Of a stretch of 28,110 bases of DNA, positions 15,744 to 23,231 are shown one piece after another. The translations under genes and the position numbers were made by a program. The number at the start of each line of letters is the position of its first letter. The first letter of the stretch is position 1. The notes under the pieces were generated by a model. That model was not told the DNA's origin. It saw only the letters and a list, made by a program, of their open reading frames with translations, and ran no database searches. The DNA is from an uncultured Porphyromonas sp. (GTDB lineage Bacteria; Bacteroidota; Bacteroidia; Bacteroidales; Porphyromonadaceae). The DNA is taken from NCBI GenBank assembly GCA_943912835.1, contig CALTVJ010000016.1, forward strand, positions 1 to 28,110, written 5' to 3'.

Positions 15744-16412
15744 TTACCAATTGATGGGGCTAATCCCCTGTTGCATCAAGAACTCATTCGCCTTAGAGAA
15801 GTGGCGACAGCCATAGAACCCTCGATAGACCGACAGGGGCGAGGGGTGTGGTGCCTCAAGGACTAAGTGCCTATGGCGATCAATCATCGCCCCTTTGCGC
15901 CTAGCATAACTCCCCCAAAGCATGAATACAATAGGTCTGGGCTCTGCCGAGAGTCGCTCAATAATGCGATCGGTAAAAGTCTCCCAACCCCAACCCTGAT
16001 GCGAACCGGCACGACCTGCCTCAACCGTGAGAGTCGCATTCAGTAGCAGAACGCCCTCACGCACCCAAGGCATCAGATGACCACCCTCTATGACGGACGG
16101 ACGACCTAGGTCGCTCTCTATCTCTCGCTTGATATTCACCAGACTCGGTGGCACGGCGACACCCTCGGGCACCGAAAAAGACAAACCCTCTGCCTGCCCC
16201 TCGCCATGATAGGGGTCTTGCCCCAAGATGAGGACTTTGACTTGTGGCAAGGGGCATTCGTCCAAAGCTCTGAAAATATATCGACCCTCGGGATAAACAG
16301 CTCTTCCGCTTTGATAAGCCGAACGAACACGCTCCACCAAGTGCTGAAAATAAAACTTCTCAAACTCCTCTTTGAGGGCTTCGTACCACGAGGCTTCAAG
16401 ACGAACAGACAT
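15744..16412 (-). CDS. ung: Uracil-DNA glycosylase, family 1
   Basis: Removes uracil from DNA by cleaving the N-glycosidic bond, starting base-excision repair. The 222 residues match the family. The water-activating motif GQDPYH is at 64-69 (Asp66 catalytic), followed by GLSFSVPEG; the LLNATLTVEAG strand and SHQGWGWE follow; the C-terminal minor-groove loop HPSPLSVYRGF carries the catalytic His. The gene starts 2 bases after the stop of the cobalamin adenosyltransferase gene and ends 11 bases before priA, so all three are almost certainly one transcript. The pairing of UDG with PriA fits a repair and replication-restart theme. All catalytic residues appear intact, unlike the neighbouring PriA. 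Confidence 0.97.
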   Translation of the reverse strand: MSVRLEASWYEALKEEFEKFYFQHLVERVRSAYQSGRAVYPEGRYIFRALDECPLPQVKVLILGQDPYHGEGQAEGLSFSVPEGVAVPPSLVNIKREIESDLGRPSVIEGGHLMPWVREGVLLLNATLTVEAGRAGSHQGWGWETFTDRIIERLSAEPRPIVFMLWGSYARRKGAMIDRHRHLVLEAPHPSPLSVYRGFYGCRHFSKANEFLMQQGISPINW

Positions 16413-16414
16413 AG

Positions 16415-16993
16415 CTAATCCTCCTTTTTACGACGTTTATAGGCGAATGCCTGCCACACATCTTCGGGCCAACCTTGACGGTTCATTTCCCACTTTGCCA
16501 AGACGAATAGGTAATCACTTAGGCGATTAACCCAAGGGATAAGCCCCTCGGGCAGGGGATCAAGTCTATCTAAGGTCCAGAGTCTGCGTTCGGCTCTACG
16601 ACAGACCGTACGGGCTAATTGCATTTGTGCCGATAGGGGCGTTCCTCCAGGCAAAATGAAGTAGCCATTATTGGGCGTTTCTTTCATCAATCGGGCTGTA
16701 TGCGCTTCAAGCGTAGTGAGCCACTCGGGGTCGAAGCGGTTAGGGTTCTCATCACGTCGCTCCGAGGGCGTGGCAATAAGGCTCATCATCTGCATGATCG
16801 CCATCTGCATCTGCCCGAAATACCGATGTAGCTCCTCGCCGTGGGGCATCATCGAGCGAATGAGCCCAAGATGGGCGTTCAGCTCGTCCATACAGCCGTT
16901 AGCTTCGATGCGTGGGTCATCTTTGGGGACACGCACACCACCGAAGATGCCTGTCGTGCCTTTATCACCTGTTTTGGTTACAATTCTTGCCAT
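16415..16993 (-). CDS. PduO-type cob(I)alamin adenosyltransferase
   Basis: Transfers the 5'-deoxyadenosyl group of ATP to cob(I)alamin to make coenzyme B12. The 192 residues match the PduO type. The ATP-binding N-terminus is seen as TKTGDKGTTGIFGG (6-19), the region DELNAHLGLIRS (36-47) follows, and the helix signature LPGGTPLSAQ with ARTVCRRAERRL carries the conserved Arg residues. As the first gene of the operon with ung and priA it would be made from the promoter at 17016-17023. The link to DNA repair genes has no obvious functional reason and may be simple packing. Adenosylcobalamin would serve enzymes such as methylmalonyl-CoA mutase, a common Bacteroidales pathway. Confidence 0.94.
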   Translation of the reverse strand: MARIVTKTGDKGTTGIFGGVRVPKDDPRIEANGCMDELNAHLGLIRSMMPHGEELHRYFGQMQMAIMQMMSLIATPSERRDENPNRFDPEWLTTLEAHTARLMKETPNNGYFILPGGTPLSAQMQLARTVCRRAERRLWTLDRLDPLPEGLIPWVNRLSDYLFVLAKWEMNRQGWPEDVWQAFAYKRRKKED

Positions 16994-17015
16994 ATAATTT
17001 GGGTATAATACAACA

Positions 17016-17023
17016 CAAAAATA
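17016..17023 (-). promoter_or_regulatory. -7 box for the adenosyltransferase-ung-priA operon
   Basis: Minus-strand TATTTTTG fits TAnnTTTG and sits about 23 bases upstream of the start at 16993. Together with the box at 17190 it makes a divergent pair in the 244-base gap between the operon and abiH; nothing else was recognised in that gap. Confidence 0.5.
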
Positions 17024-17189
17024 CGGCTTTTTCCTCGCCCCCTTTTCTCCCCCGAATACGCCCTAACGAATGCAAGCCAATCGAACAACCGAGACGCCTC
17101 TCCTCTACTCGTTAGCTCTCCCTCGCGCCCTCCACCAGAGTAGCAAAACAAGCACAGAATATTGATAGACAAAAACACTCCAAAATCCC

Positions 17190-17197
17190 TATATTTG
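17190..17197 (+). promoter_or_regulatory. -7 box for abiH
   Basis: TATATTTG fits TAnnTTTG and lies 41 bases before the abiH start. An ATG at 17216 is in another frame and does not lead to a long product. Confidence 0.5.
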
Positions 17198-17237
17198 TAA
17201 ATACATATACAAACTATGAAGCATCATTTATTCCACG

Positions 17238-18482
17238 ATGAAAAACATTTTATTCATTATTGGCAATGGCTTTGACTTGAGGTTGGGTCTCCCTACAAGC
17301 TACCCTGAGTTTTTGGACTACTACAAACATATAGAACCTATATCATTCGAACAAGGCTCTACATCATACCAAAACGTAAAAGATGCCAAAGAGCTCTTTT
17401 TCCAGAAAATGAAAGAAAAAGAAAACTCTGGCAATGAGGAATGGAAAGACTTAGAAGTTGCATTAGGGGAGTTTACCTCAAGCCTTACAGACAAAGAAGT
17501 CTTCTTGGACTTTTATGAAGATCTATACGAATCATTACATACCTATCTCTCCAATATCGAAGAAAACTCAACATCTATATTTACCCCCAACCTCTCAAAA
17601 GAACTGATAGACAGCCTCCTAACTCCCTACAATCATCTCAACGCAAGAGAGAGAAGAGACTTCCTCAATAAAGTTGGTGACGATATTTTATCCGCTAATG
17701 TCATTTCGTTTAACTATACTTCCTCTTTTGAGTTGCTTTCCGAAACTACCTCAATTGTTAACAAAGAATATGAGAGACCAGACTCTCAATATAAATTTAT
17801 CTTAAACCCTATTAAGCACGTACACGGAAAACTCTCTAAAGGCAAATCTAGAGATATTTTACTAGGCGTTGACAATGAAACGCAGATAACCAACAAAGAA
17901 TTTCTCACAAATAATAAGATCCTTAATGCACTCATCAAACCAAAAGGGAATAATAATATAGGGAATCTTGTAGATGAAGATTGTTTGGGCATAATTAACG
18001 AAGCGAAAGTCATCTATATCTTTGGTACCTCCTTAGGGAAAACAGACCAAACATGGTGGACAGCCCTTAGTGAGAGATTTATTGCAGACAATGAGGTTGT
18101 CATCGTCTACTTTCATTTCTCTAAGAGTAGCAGACCGAGACGACTTGCTGACGATTCATTGAAACAAGAATCTAAGGAAGTTCTTATGACTGCATTAGGA
18201 TTGGAGAGTAAAAATAGTGATTATCGTGATAGGATTTTCGTAGCTATTAACAGCGAAATGTTCCCCGAATTGCCTAAAAGAACATACCAACGAATACTTG
18301 AGGATAAAAAATTAGACGACCTAATTTCAATTGAGACAAGGTCAAAATCACTCTCAAAAAATCCGTTCATCAAAATTCCTTCATTCCCAATATTAGAGAG
18401 CCTCCAATCTCTCTCAGAAAACCCTTTAATCAAAATGAGCTCGGAGCCTTTGATCAAAACACCATATAACACATATAAATAA
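17238..18482 (+). CDS. abiH: AbiH-family abortive-infection protein
   Basis: A 414-residue homologue of lactococcal AbiH, an abortive-infection phage-defence family of unknown mechanism. The N-terminal signature reads GNGFDLRLGLPTSYPEF (9-25). Two further family motifs are seen: a His-Gly motif KHVHGKLSKG near 192-201 and IYIFGTSLGKTDQTWW near 257-272. The fold suggests a nucleotide- or NAD-binding core, but that is inference. The last 45 residues carry three short related units (SKNPFIKIPS, SENPLIKMSS, SEPLIKTPY) that are not a typical AbiH feature. It is a lone, AT-richer gene between housekeeping genes with no partner, phage or mobility gene beside it, and has its own promoter box and terminator. 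Confidence 0.88.
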   Translation: MKNILFIIGNGFDLRLGLPTSYPEFLDYYKHIEPISFEQGSTSYQNVKDAKELFFQKMKEKENSGNEEWKDLEVALGEFTSSLTDKEVFLDFYEDLYESLHTYLSNIEENSTSIFTPNLSKELIDSLLTPYNHLNARERRDFLNKVGDDILSANVISFNYTSSFELLSETTSIVNKEYERPDSQYKFILNPIKHVHGKLSKGKSRDILLGVDNETQITNKEFLTNNKILNALIKPKGNNNIGNLVDEDCLGIINEAKVIYIFGTSLGKTDQTWWTALSERFIADNEVVIVYFHFSKSSRPRRLADDSLKQESKEVLMTALGLESKNSDYRDRIFVAINSEMFPELPKRTYQRILEDKKLDDLISIETRSKSLSKNPFIKIPSFPILESLQSLSENPLIKMSSEPLIKTPYNTYK

Positions 18483-18522
18483 GTTAGCGAAGCCCTTATC
18501 CGGTCAATTCAAAACAAAACGA

Positions 18523-18553
18523 AAGGGCTGTGGCGCAGATTGCCACAGCCCTT
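18523..18553. terminator. Intrinsic terminator between converging genes
   Basis: Perfect 12-bp stem AAGGGCTGTGGC (18523-18534) with GCCACAGCCCTT (18542-18553). On the minus strand it is followed by a T-rich run and would end the membrane-protein transcript; on the plus strand the tail after it is weaker. It shares the core GGGCTGTG with the stem-loops at 20521 and 23180. Confidence 0.8.
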
Positions 18554-18577
18554 ATGCGTTTATTAGATTTGAGTGTC

Positions 18578-19429
18578 TTAGGCTTCGTCCCCACTCAGAT
18601 AAGCCCAGAAGCCGAGAGAAATGACAGCGTAAAAGATCAGGCTCATTAGACCAGCGTAATTCACTAAGACTGCCATGCCAAACGACAACATCACGAAAGT
18701 CAAAATGCCGAGAAGCATCGCCCAACTAAGTAGCGTACGCTGGCGTTTAGGTAGAAATTCGCCCTTAAAGAGCCCTGCCAAGAGCAGTGTCAGCACCACC
18801 AGCTCCAATCCCCCCAAAAGGTACATAAAAGGTGGTATCCCCCCTGGCAAAGTAGCTAGAAAAGTGTCCTTAAACATGCCGACATAGACCCCCATCGACT
18901 GTGAAGCATTGAATATCTTACTCCAACCAGGTAAGCCCAAAGTATATGCCATCGTCACAATCAGTGGCAAGAGCTTGATGCGCTCAAAAGTTTCATTTTG
19001 AAACTTCGGACTACGACGCTCCACAAACCACAACACAAAGTAAAGCATACCGAGGAGATAAAAGAGGTTTGCTGCCCCAGTATGATTCGCTGCCGCACGC
19101 AAGGCAAAGCCGTAAGTCGTAACAGCAAAAGCCATCACCATAATGCCCCACTTGAGAAAATAAGTTTTCCCGTCAAGCAGAAACTCTCGCTTCACAAGCG
19201 ACACCCCCAACAAGACAAAACTCAAGAGCTGCAAAATCCCAGCGACCCTCAGCACATCATAGACAGACGTGGCGAAGGTTTCCATCGGACGAGGATTAAG
19301 CAGGTTCATGAAGAGGGCTACATGCTCGGTCTTAGCTTGTAGCATCAGCAGTCCATTATAGCCTAGGCTAATCATTAGCCCCAAGACAATAGGCAGTAAG
19401 AGTAGTTGTTTTACTTGCATCTGTTTCAT
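18578..19429 (-). CDS. Eight-span inner-membrane protein of unknown function
   Basis: A 283-residue very hydrophobic protein with about eight membrane spans (roughly 10-30, 58-81, 90-110, 118-137, 150-170, 193-220, 234-254 and 258-279) and short loops. No charged catalytic motif or transporter signature was recognised. Start at ATG 19429; a nearby second ATG four codons in is possible. It is transcribed alone toward the AbiH gene and ends at the shared terminator at 18523. The upstream 238-base gap has two short palindromes and no clear promoter. Function cannot be inferred from context. Confidence 0.75.
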   Translation of the reverse strand: MKQMQVKQLLLLPIVLGLMISLGYNGLLMLQAKTEHVALFMNLLNPRPMETFATSVYDVLRVAGILQLLSFVLLGVSLVKREFLLDGKTYFLKWGIMVMAFAVTTYGFALRAAANHTGAANLFYLLGMLYFVLWFVERRSPKFQNETFERIKLLPLIVTMAYTLGLPGWSKIFNASQSMGVYVGMFKDTFLATLPGGIPPFMYLLGGLELVVLTLLLAGLFKGEFLPKRQRTLLSWAMLLGILTFVMLSFGMAVLVNYAGLMSLIFYAVISLGFWAYLSGDEA

Positions 19430-19667
19430 ATTCAGTTATTTTAATAATAGTGATAGCTTCTCTTAATCTAAGTATAGCCTATATCAGTCTATCTTACAAG
19501 ATAAGTATCACTATATTAGTGTAACGTCCTGAAAGGCGTTTGGGTTCTCTATGAGCTGTAAACATAACGAAAGCTTAATGGCAGACCTCACACGACTATA
19601 CTTCGGCAAACAAAAAAGAAGATTTCGGTATTATTAGGTTAAATATAACGGATTATATAATTACATT

Positions 19668-20045
19668 ATGGAAATAAAAGCAAGGTTTGACCACTTCAAC
19701 TTCAACGTCCTCGACTTGGAACGTAGTATGGCTTTCTACGAAAAAGCCTTAGGACTCAAAGAAGTCAAGCGCAAAGAAGCTAGTGATGGCTCGTTCGTCC
19801 TTGTCTATCTCGGCGATACAGAGGGGCACTTCCTCCTCGAGCTCACTTGGCTCAGAGACCGCAAAGAGCCTTACAACCTCGGCGAATGCGAATACCACCT
19901 CTGCGTACGCGTCCCTGGCGACTACGATGCCACACGCGCCTATCACAGAGAGATGGGATGCATCGCCTACGAAAACCATTCGATGGGCTTATACTTCATC
20001 ACAGACCCAGACGGCTACTGGATTGAAGTTCTTCCCGTGAAATAA
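19668..20045 (+). CDS. VOC-superfamily (glyoxalase-like) protein
   Basis: A 125-residue protein of the vicinal-oxygen-chelate fold, made of two beta-alpha-beta-beta-beta units and resembling lactoylglutathione lyase (GloA) and related dioxygenase/isomerase folds. The N-terminus FDHFNFNVLDLERSMAFYE carries the first conserved His (9); LLELT and the C-terminal DPDGYWIEVLP carry the Glu metal ligands; a middle EYHLCVRV supplies a second His. This completes the usual His/Glu/His/Glu set, so an active metal centre is plausible. The substrate is uncertain (methylglyoxal hemithioacetal is the classic one, but Bacteroidetes generally use other thiols). It is followed 13 bases later by a PepSY-like lipoprotein gene, probably on the same transcript. 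Confidence 0.88.
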   Translation: MEIKARFDHFNFNVLDLERSMAFYEKALGLKEVKRKEASDGSFVLVYLGDTEGHFLLELTWLRDRKEPYNLGECEYHLCVRVPGDYDATRAYHREMGCIAYENHSMGLYFITDPDGYWIEVLPVK

Positions 20046-20058
20046 AACAAACAGACAA

Positions 20059-20514
20059 ATGAAACTAAAAAGCTTATGCTTAGCACTCGGAGCATGTTTC
20101 TTGCTCTCTTGTGGCAACAGCAATGCCATAGCAAGCAACGATAAAGTCATCACTCAAAAGGAGCTACCAGCACCAGCACAGACTTTCATCAAGAAGCACT
20201 TCCCCAAAGCACAAGTATCCCTTGTAAAATTGGATACAGATATTTTGGGACGTAGCTATGAAGTCATTCTAAGTGATGGCTGTAAGTTGGAGTTTGACAA
20301 ATCTGGTCAATGGACAGACCTAGATGGTCAGCGCAGTCCACTACCAGTAAGTAGCTTACCACAAGCCATTGTAACGCACGTTCGCAAAAACTTCTCTGCC
20401 AACCAAATCGTGCAGATAGAGCGTACAGACCGCAAACGTTATGCTGTGGAGCTAGACAATGGCGTTGAGTTACTTTTTGATAAGAACTTCCGTTTCCTCG
20501 GTTACGACGACTAA
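20059..20514 (+). CDS. PepSY-like (DUF2874) lipoprotein
   Basis: A 151-residue exported protein with a lipobox FLLSC (Cys18) and two tandem PepSY-like repeats typical of Bacteroidetes DUF2874 proteins. Repeat one (about 37-90) runs from LPAPAQTFIKKHFP to LEFDKSGQWTDLD; repeat two (about 99-151) runs from LPQAIVTHVRKNF to LLFDKNFRFLGYDD. Each has the pattern helix, YxVxLxxG, F/L-D. These proteins are thought to sit in the periplasm or at the outer membrane; the role is unknown, possibly protease inhibition by analogy with PepSY domains. It is the second gene of the pair with the VOC protein. The stop is followed after 6 bases by a very long stem-loop. Confidence 0.85.
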   Translation: MKLKSLCLALGACFLLSCGNSNAIASNDKVITQKELPAPAQTFIKKHFPKAQVSLVKLDTDILGRSYEVILSDGCKLEFDKSGQWTDLDGQRSPLPVSSLPQAIVTHVRKNFSANQIVQIERTDRKRYAVELDNGVELLFDKNFRFLGYDD

Positions 20515-20520
20515 GAAAAC

Positions 20521-20592
20521 ATTAAGTGAGATATAAAAGAAAGGGCTGTGTACCGATTGGTACACAGCCCTTTCTTTTATATCTCACTTAAT
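20521..20592. terminator. Very long perfect stem-loop terminator
   Basis: A 34-bp perfect inverted repeat (20521-20554 with 20559-20592) around the loop GATT. The inner half is GC-rich (GGGCTGTGTACC), the outer half AT-rich with T-rich tail, so it fits a bidirectional terminator, but it is much longer than needed. The core GGGCTGTGTACC is shared exactly with the stem-loop at 23180-23211. Confidence 0.85.
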
Positions 20593-21059
20593 GAGTCCAA
20601 TAGGGAGTCATTGCACAGTCTCTCTAAATGATAACAATTCATCGATCACAATGTCGTTGAGTCTTCCGAAATAGTTTCGGTAGATCGTGCTGAGTCTTTT
20701 CGGTAAGACAATAAGGTCGTATTGCTCTGTTTTTTTTACTCTTTAAAGTCGTGAGACCGCTTCTTGAGGTTTATTCTATAATCATACTCTAGTCTTTGTT
20801 TTGTAGTAAAATAAGAGTGTAATTATTGAAACTTAAACCACTTTTTCAAAAAATTTTGGAGGGATCTTTTCCCGTATAGAAAAGGGAAAAGAGTATTTTC
20901 TCTCCACCCTAAAGCATAACACATTTTGATATGTTTTTTTTTTTTATTTACTTTGTTTGTCTTTTCTCTAATAATTGACTAGATTTTAGTCTACTCTCTT
21001 TTGAGGAGAAAGACACTCTATTTAATTAATTTCACTCAATAAAATTAGCGAGTTAATGT
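20593..21059. other. Long AT-rich leader region before the surface-lipoprotein cluster
   Basis: A 467-base stretch with no supported gene. It contains a small hairpin CCGAAA/TTTCGG (20666-20680), a stem CTTTTCCC/GGGAAAAG (20866-20873 with 20884-20891) and a 12-T run (20934-20945). AT content rises sharply from about 20750. No exact TAnnTTTG box was found; imperfect matches near 20800 and 20948 are possible promoters for the small ORF and lipoprotein gene. Confidence 0.5.
20934..20945 (+). repeat. 12-T homopolymer run in the presumed promoter region
   Basis: Twelve consecutive T residues, about 115 bases upstream of the small ORF and 300 upstream of the surface lipoprotein. It is the longest homopolymer I noticed in the window. 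Such runs are prone to slippage and can alter promoter spacing or strength; whether this one does is unknown. Confidence 0.8.
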
Positions 21060-21218
21060 ATGATTAAACACCATTACTTACCCCCAGAAGTCAAAGAATT
21101 TGGGATTAGTGGTCTGAGGTTGCTGCTTCAAGCCTCTGTTTCAGATCCCGAATTTGGGTATTTCGAGGGGGTTTCTGACAGCGGCTCCCTCTCTGAGTCG
21201 GAAACATGGGAAGATTAA
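21060..21218 (+). CDS. Small 52-residue protein, Bacteroidales 'YxxPEV' type
   Basis: A short ORF from ATG 21060 to TAA 21216-21218, 27 bases before the surface lipoprotein gene. It begins MIKHHYLPPEVKEFGI and ends in an acidic Ser/Glu stretch (SDSGSLSESETWED). The pattern, in which a basic start with Y-x-x-P-E-V is followed by a hydrophobic middle and an acidic tail, recurs in small uncharacterised proteins of Bacteroidales, often encoded just before surface or fimbrial genes. It has no signal peptide. The regular codon use, good start and tight spacing to the next gene support a real gene; function unknown, possibly a regulatory or leader peptide. Confidence 0.6.
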   Translation: MIKHHYLPPEVKEFGISGLRLLLQASVSDPEFGYFEGVSDSGSLSESETWED

Positions 21219-21245
21219 AAGTATTAACGCAATGAATTAAACAAA

Positions 21246-23141
21246 ATGACAAAAAAGTTTTTATTGAAAAACATGGCAGGCTTGGCTTTTGCTATACTAG
21301 GCTTGCTCTCCTGCAACAAGGAGGATGTAACTCAGAGCTCGAGCTCTGACAAGATCAAGACAGAGTCTTACTATATCGAGTTGGAAGCTGATGATTTAGG
21401 TGAGGCACGCTTGGCACAAGTAGTGGATGCTGAAGGTCGTCCCACTTCAGTCTTTTTAGAGGACAAAGATCTACGCGTTCAACTAGCCGTTCGTCGCAAA
21501 GGAGAGTCGACAGTAGTCACTCAGATAGTTCGTATGCAGAGAGTCCGTAATCAGGCTAAAGTTCGCTACACGGGCTATGTCAATATTCCAGCCGGTAGAG
21601 CAACTACAGTGCAACTCTCTGGTGCTGTAATCAGTGAGCTTAGTGGTACATCAGACAGCCCAACTAGAACTGATATGCGCTTCCTCACAGAGCCTACAGG
21701 TGACTATTTAACGACGATGAAGCCTACAGCACTTCTAAAAAAAGATGCGCAAGGTCGTCTACATATTCCCATTCCTTACGTAGCAGACTGGCAAGATGCC
21801 ACTCTGTCTACGGGTTTAGGCAATGTACCTCACCGCATCGTAGGGGCTAAACTTACATTCAAGCCAAGTGGTACTATTCTACGCTTCCAGCTGAGCAACA
21901 AGTTAACGAAACCGGTAAAGGTTAGCAAGATCCTTGTTAAGACGAACGTCTTTGTAGATCAGTGGCGCTACAATCTAAAGACAGGTGTGACAACACCCAA
22001 CACACTCTTCCAAGGCGAGCCTATGACAAACGTCGCTCTGCCACTAGTTCAAGAGCAGCGCTACGAATGGACATTGCCTGCGCCGGTAACCATTCCAGCG
22101 GCTACTAGTACGACTCCAGGCAAATTGAATGACTGGTACTATGTATCGGTTATGGGAACAAGCAATGTTCCGGCATCAAAAGAAACCGTGATTTATGTGG
22201 CATCAGAGGGCAATACGGGTTATGCAGATGTATTCAAAACTGAAGACCCACTTAAGCCAGGCACTCAATCAGTCGCTCTAGAGCTACGCCCAAGTGACTT
22301 CACAGCAGACTTTGCTTCATGTCTCGATCAGGGGGCTCTACAACCTACTATATACAAGGGACCTTTGTCTTATCTCAAAACGATAACCAAGAATGGCAAG
22401 AATTATGCTATGATAGTAAGTGGGAGAGAAAAAGGTAGTTTTAACTTCATTGACCCCACTACCGTAACAGAGTCATCAGAAGATATGTATTATACTTACG
22501 GTGAGGCTCTAAGTAAGTTTGGGAACGGCAGGTTAGATGGTCTCCCCAGTTTAGGAGTGACTGTTAATGGACACAAAGGCAAGTATGGCTTACCAACAAT
22601 TTACGAATTAGGTAGTATCTTCCCTGGACCATTTGTCTACAACAATGATCACTACCACTATTCTTATTCAGATACAAAAAAGAGGGAGGTTCTTGAGAGT
22701 GTTCAATTCGTTGGAGAGGAAGAAATTCGTTCTTCAAACTCTTGGTTTAAGACCAATGGAAGTAATGTTCTCTATGCACTTCGATTTACTGATCTCCCTG
22801 AGAGGCAGACTGCATTTCGATATGAGTGGTTAAATGGGGATTTAACTATTCGAACTCGCTTTATCGGGTCAAGTTCTAGTCCAACAGATTGGGATAAGGA
22901 GAGTTATTGGGCACAAAAAACATCTCAAGATCTTTCTGTCACATTCCGTGCTCTCGGATCACGTGTTCCATCAATGACTCTAGTATATCAATTAAACCAG
23001 TTTGGGGCGTATAGATCTTCTACTCGAGCAAGAGACAAATCTCAACCAATACATCCGGTCTTCAGTAGTTCTAGAATCGACGGACAGAACACTACCAATA
23101 ACCAGGTCAGCTTACCAGTAGTGCTTGTCCCCCGTAACTAA
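21246..23141 (+). CDS. Large surface lipoprotein, fimbrillin/adhesin-like
   Basis: A 631-residue exported lipoprotein with a signal peptide and lipobox GLLSC (Cys23). The N-terminal half (about 40-350) is beta-rich and broadly like Bacteroidales fimbrillin or cell-surface lipoproteins, with strands such as YVNIPAGRATTVQLSG (near 112-127). The C-terminal half has aromatic-rich motifs (GLPTIYELGSIFPGPF, and FRYEWLNGDLTIRTRF) that recall FISUMP-like surface domains, but I cannot assign a family firmly. There is no T9SS sorting domain visible at the end (VVLVPRN). It lies behind the small ORF and the long leader, and ends 38 bases before a strong stem-loop. Role in adhesion or surface binding is inference. 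Confidence 0.7.
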   Translation: MTKKFLLKNMAGLAFAILGLLSCNKEDVTQSSSSDKIKTESYYIELEADDLGEARLAQVVDAEGRPTSVFLEDKDLRVQLAVRRKGESTVVTQIVRMQRVRNQAKVRYTGYVNIPAGRATTVQLSGAVISELSGTSDSPTRTDMRFLTEPTGDYLTTMKPTALLKKDAQGRLHIPIPYVADWQDATLSTGLGNVPHRIVGAKLTFKPSGTILRFQLSNKLTKPVKVSKILVKTNVFVDQWRYNLKTGVTTPNTLFQGEPMTNVALPLVQEQRYEWTLPAPVTIPAATSTTPGKLNDWYYVSVMGTSNVPASKETVIYVASEGNTGYADVFKTEDPLKPGTQSVALELRPSDFTADFASCLDQGALQPTIYKGPLSYLKTITKNGKNYAMIVSGREKGSFNFIDPTTVTESSEDMYYTYGEALSKFGNGRLDGLPSLGVTVNGHKGKYGLPTIYELGSIFPGPFVYNNDHYHYSYSDTKKREVLESVQFVGEEEIRSSNSWFKTNGSNVLYALRFTDLPERQTAFRYEWLNGDLTIRTRFIGSSSSPTDWDKESYWAQKTSQDLSVTFRALGSRVPSMTLVYQLNQFGAYRSSTRARDKSQPIHPVFSSSRIDGQNTTNNQVSLPVVLVPRN

Positions 23142-23179
23142 AGTCTAAAATAAGAGAAGTCTAAGAGAGACTATAAAGC

Positions 23180-23211
23180 AAGGGCTGTGTACCAATTGGT
23201 ACACAGCCCTT
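23180..23211. terminator. Intrinsic terminator between converging genes
   Basis: Perfect 14-bp stem AAGGGCTGTGTACC (23180-23193) with GGTACACAGCCCTT (23198-23211), loop AATT. It can serve the surface lipoprotein gene (+) and dnaJ (-). Its 12-base core is identical to that of the stem-loop at 20521-20592. Confidence 0.85.
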
Positions 23212-23231
23212 AGTCTTTATATTTCATTCGT

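Noticed and set aside
19490..19521. Two short palindromes, TATCTT/AAGATA and CACTA/TAGTG
   Set aside because: They could be operators but are short, AT-rich and not tied to a recognised promoter.
20612..20622. Solo TGCACAGTCTC resembling the MITE end
   Set aside because: One base short, with no partner end or internal similarity nearby; probably chance.
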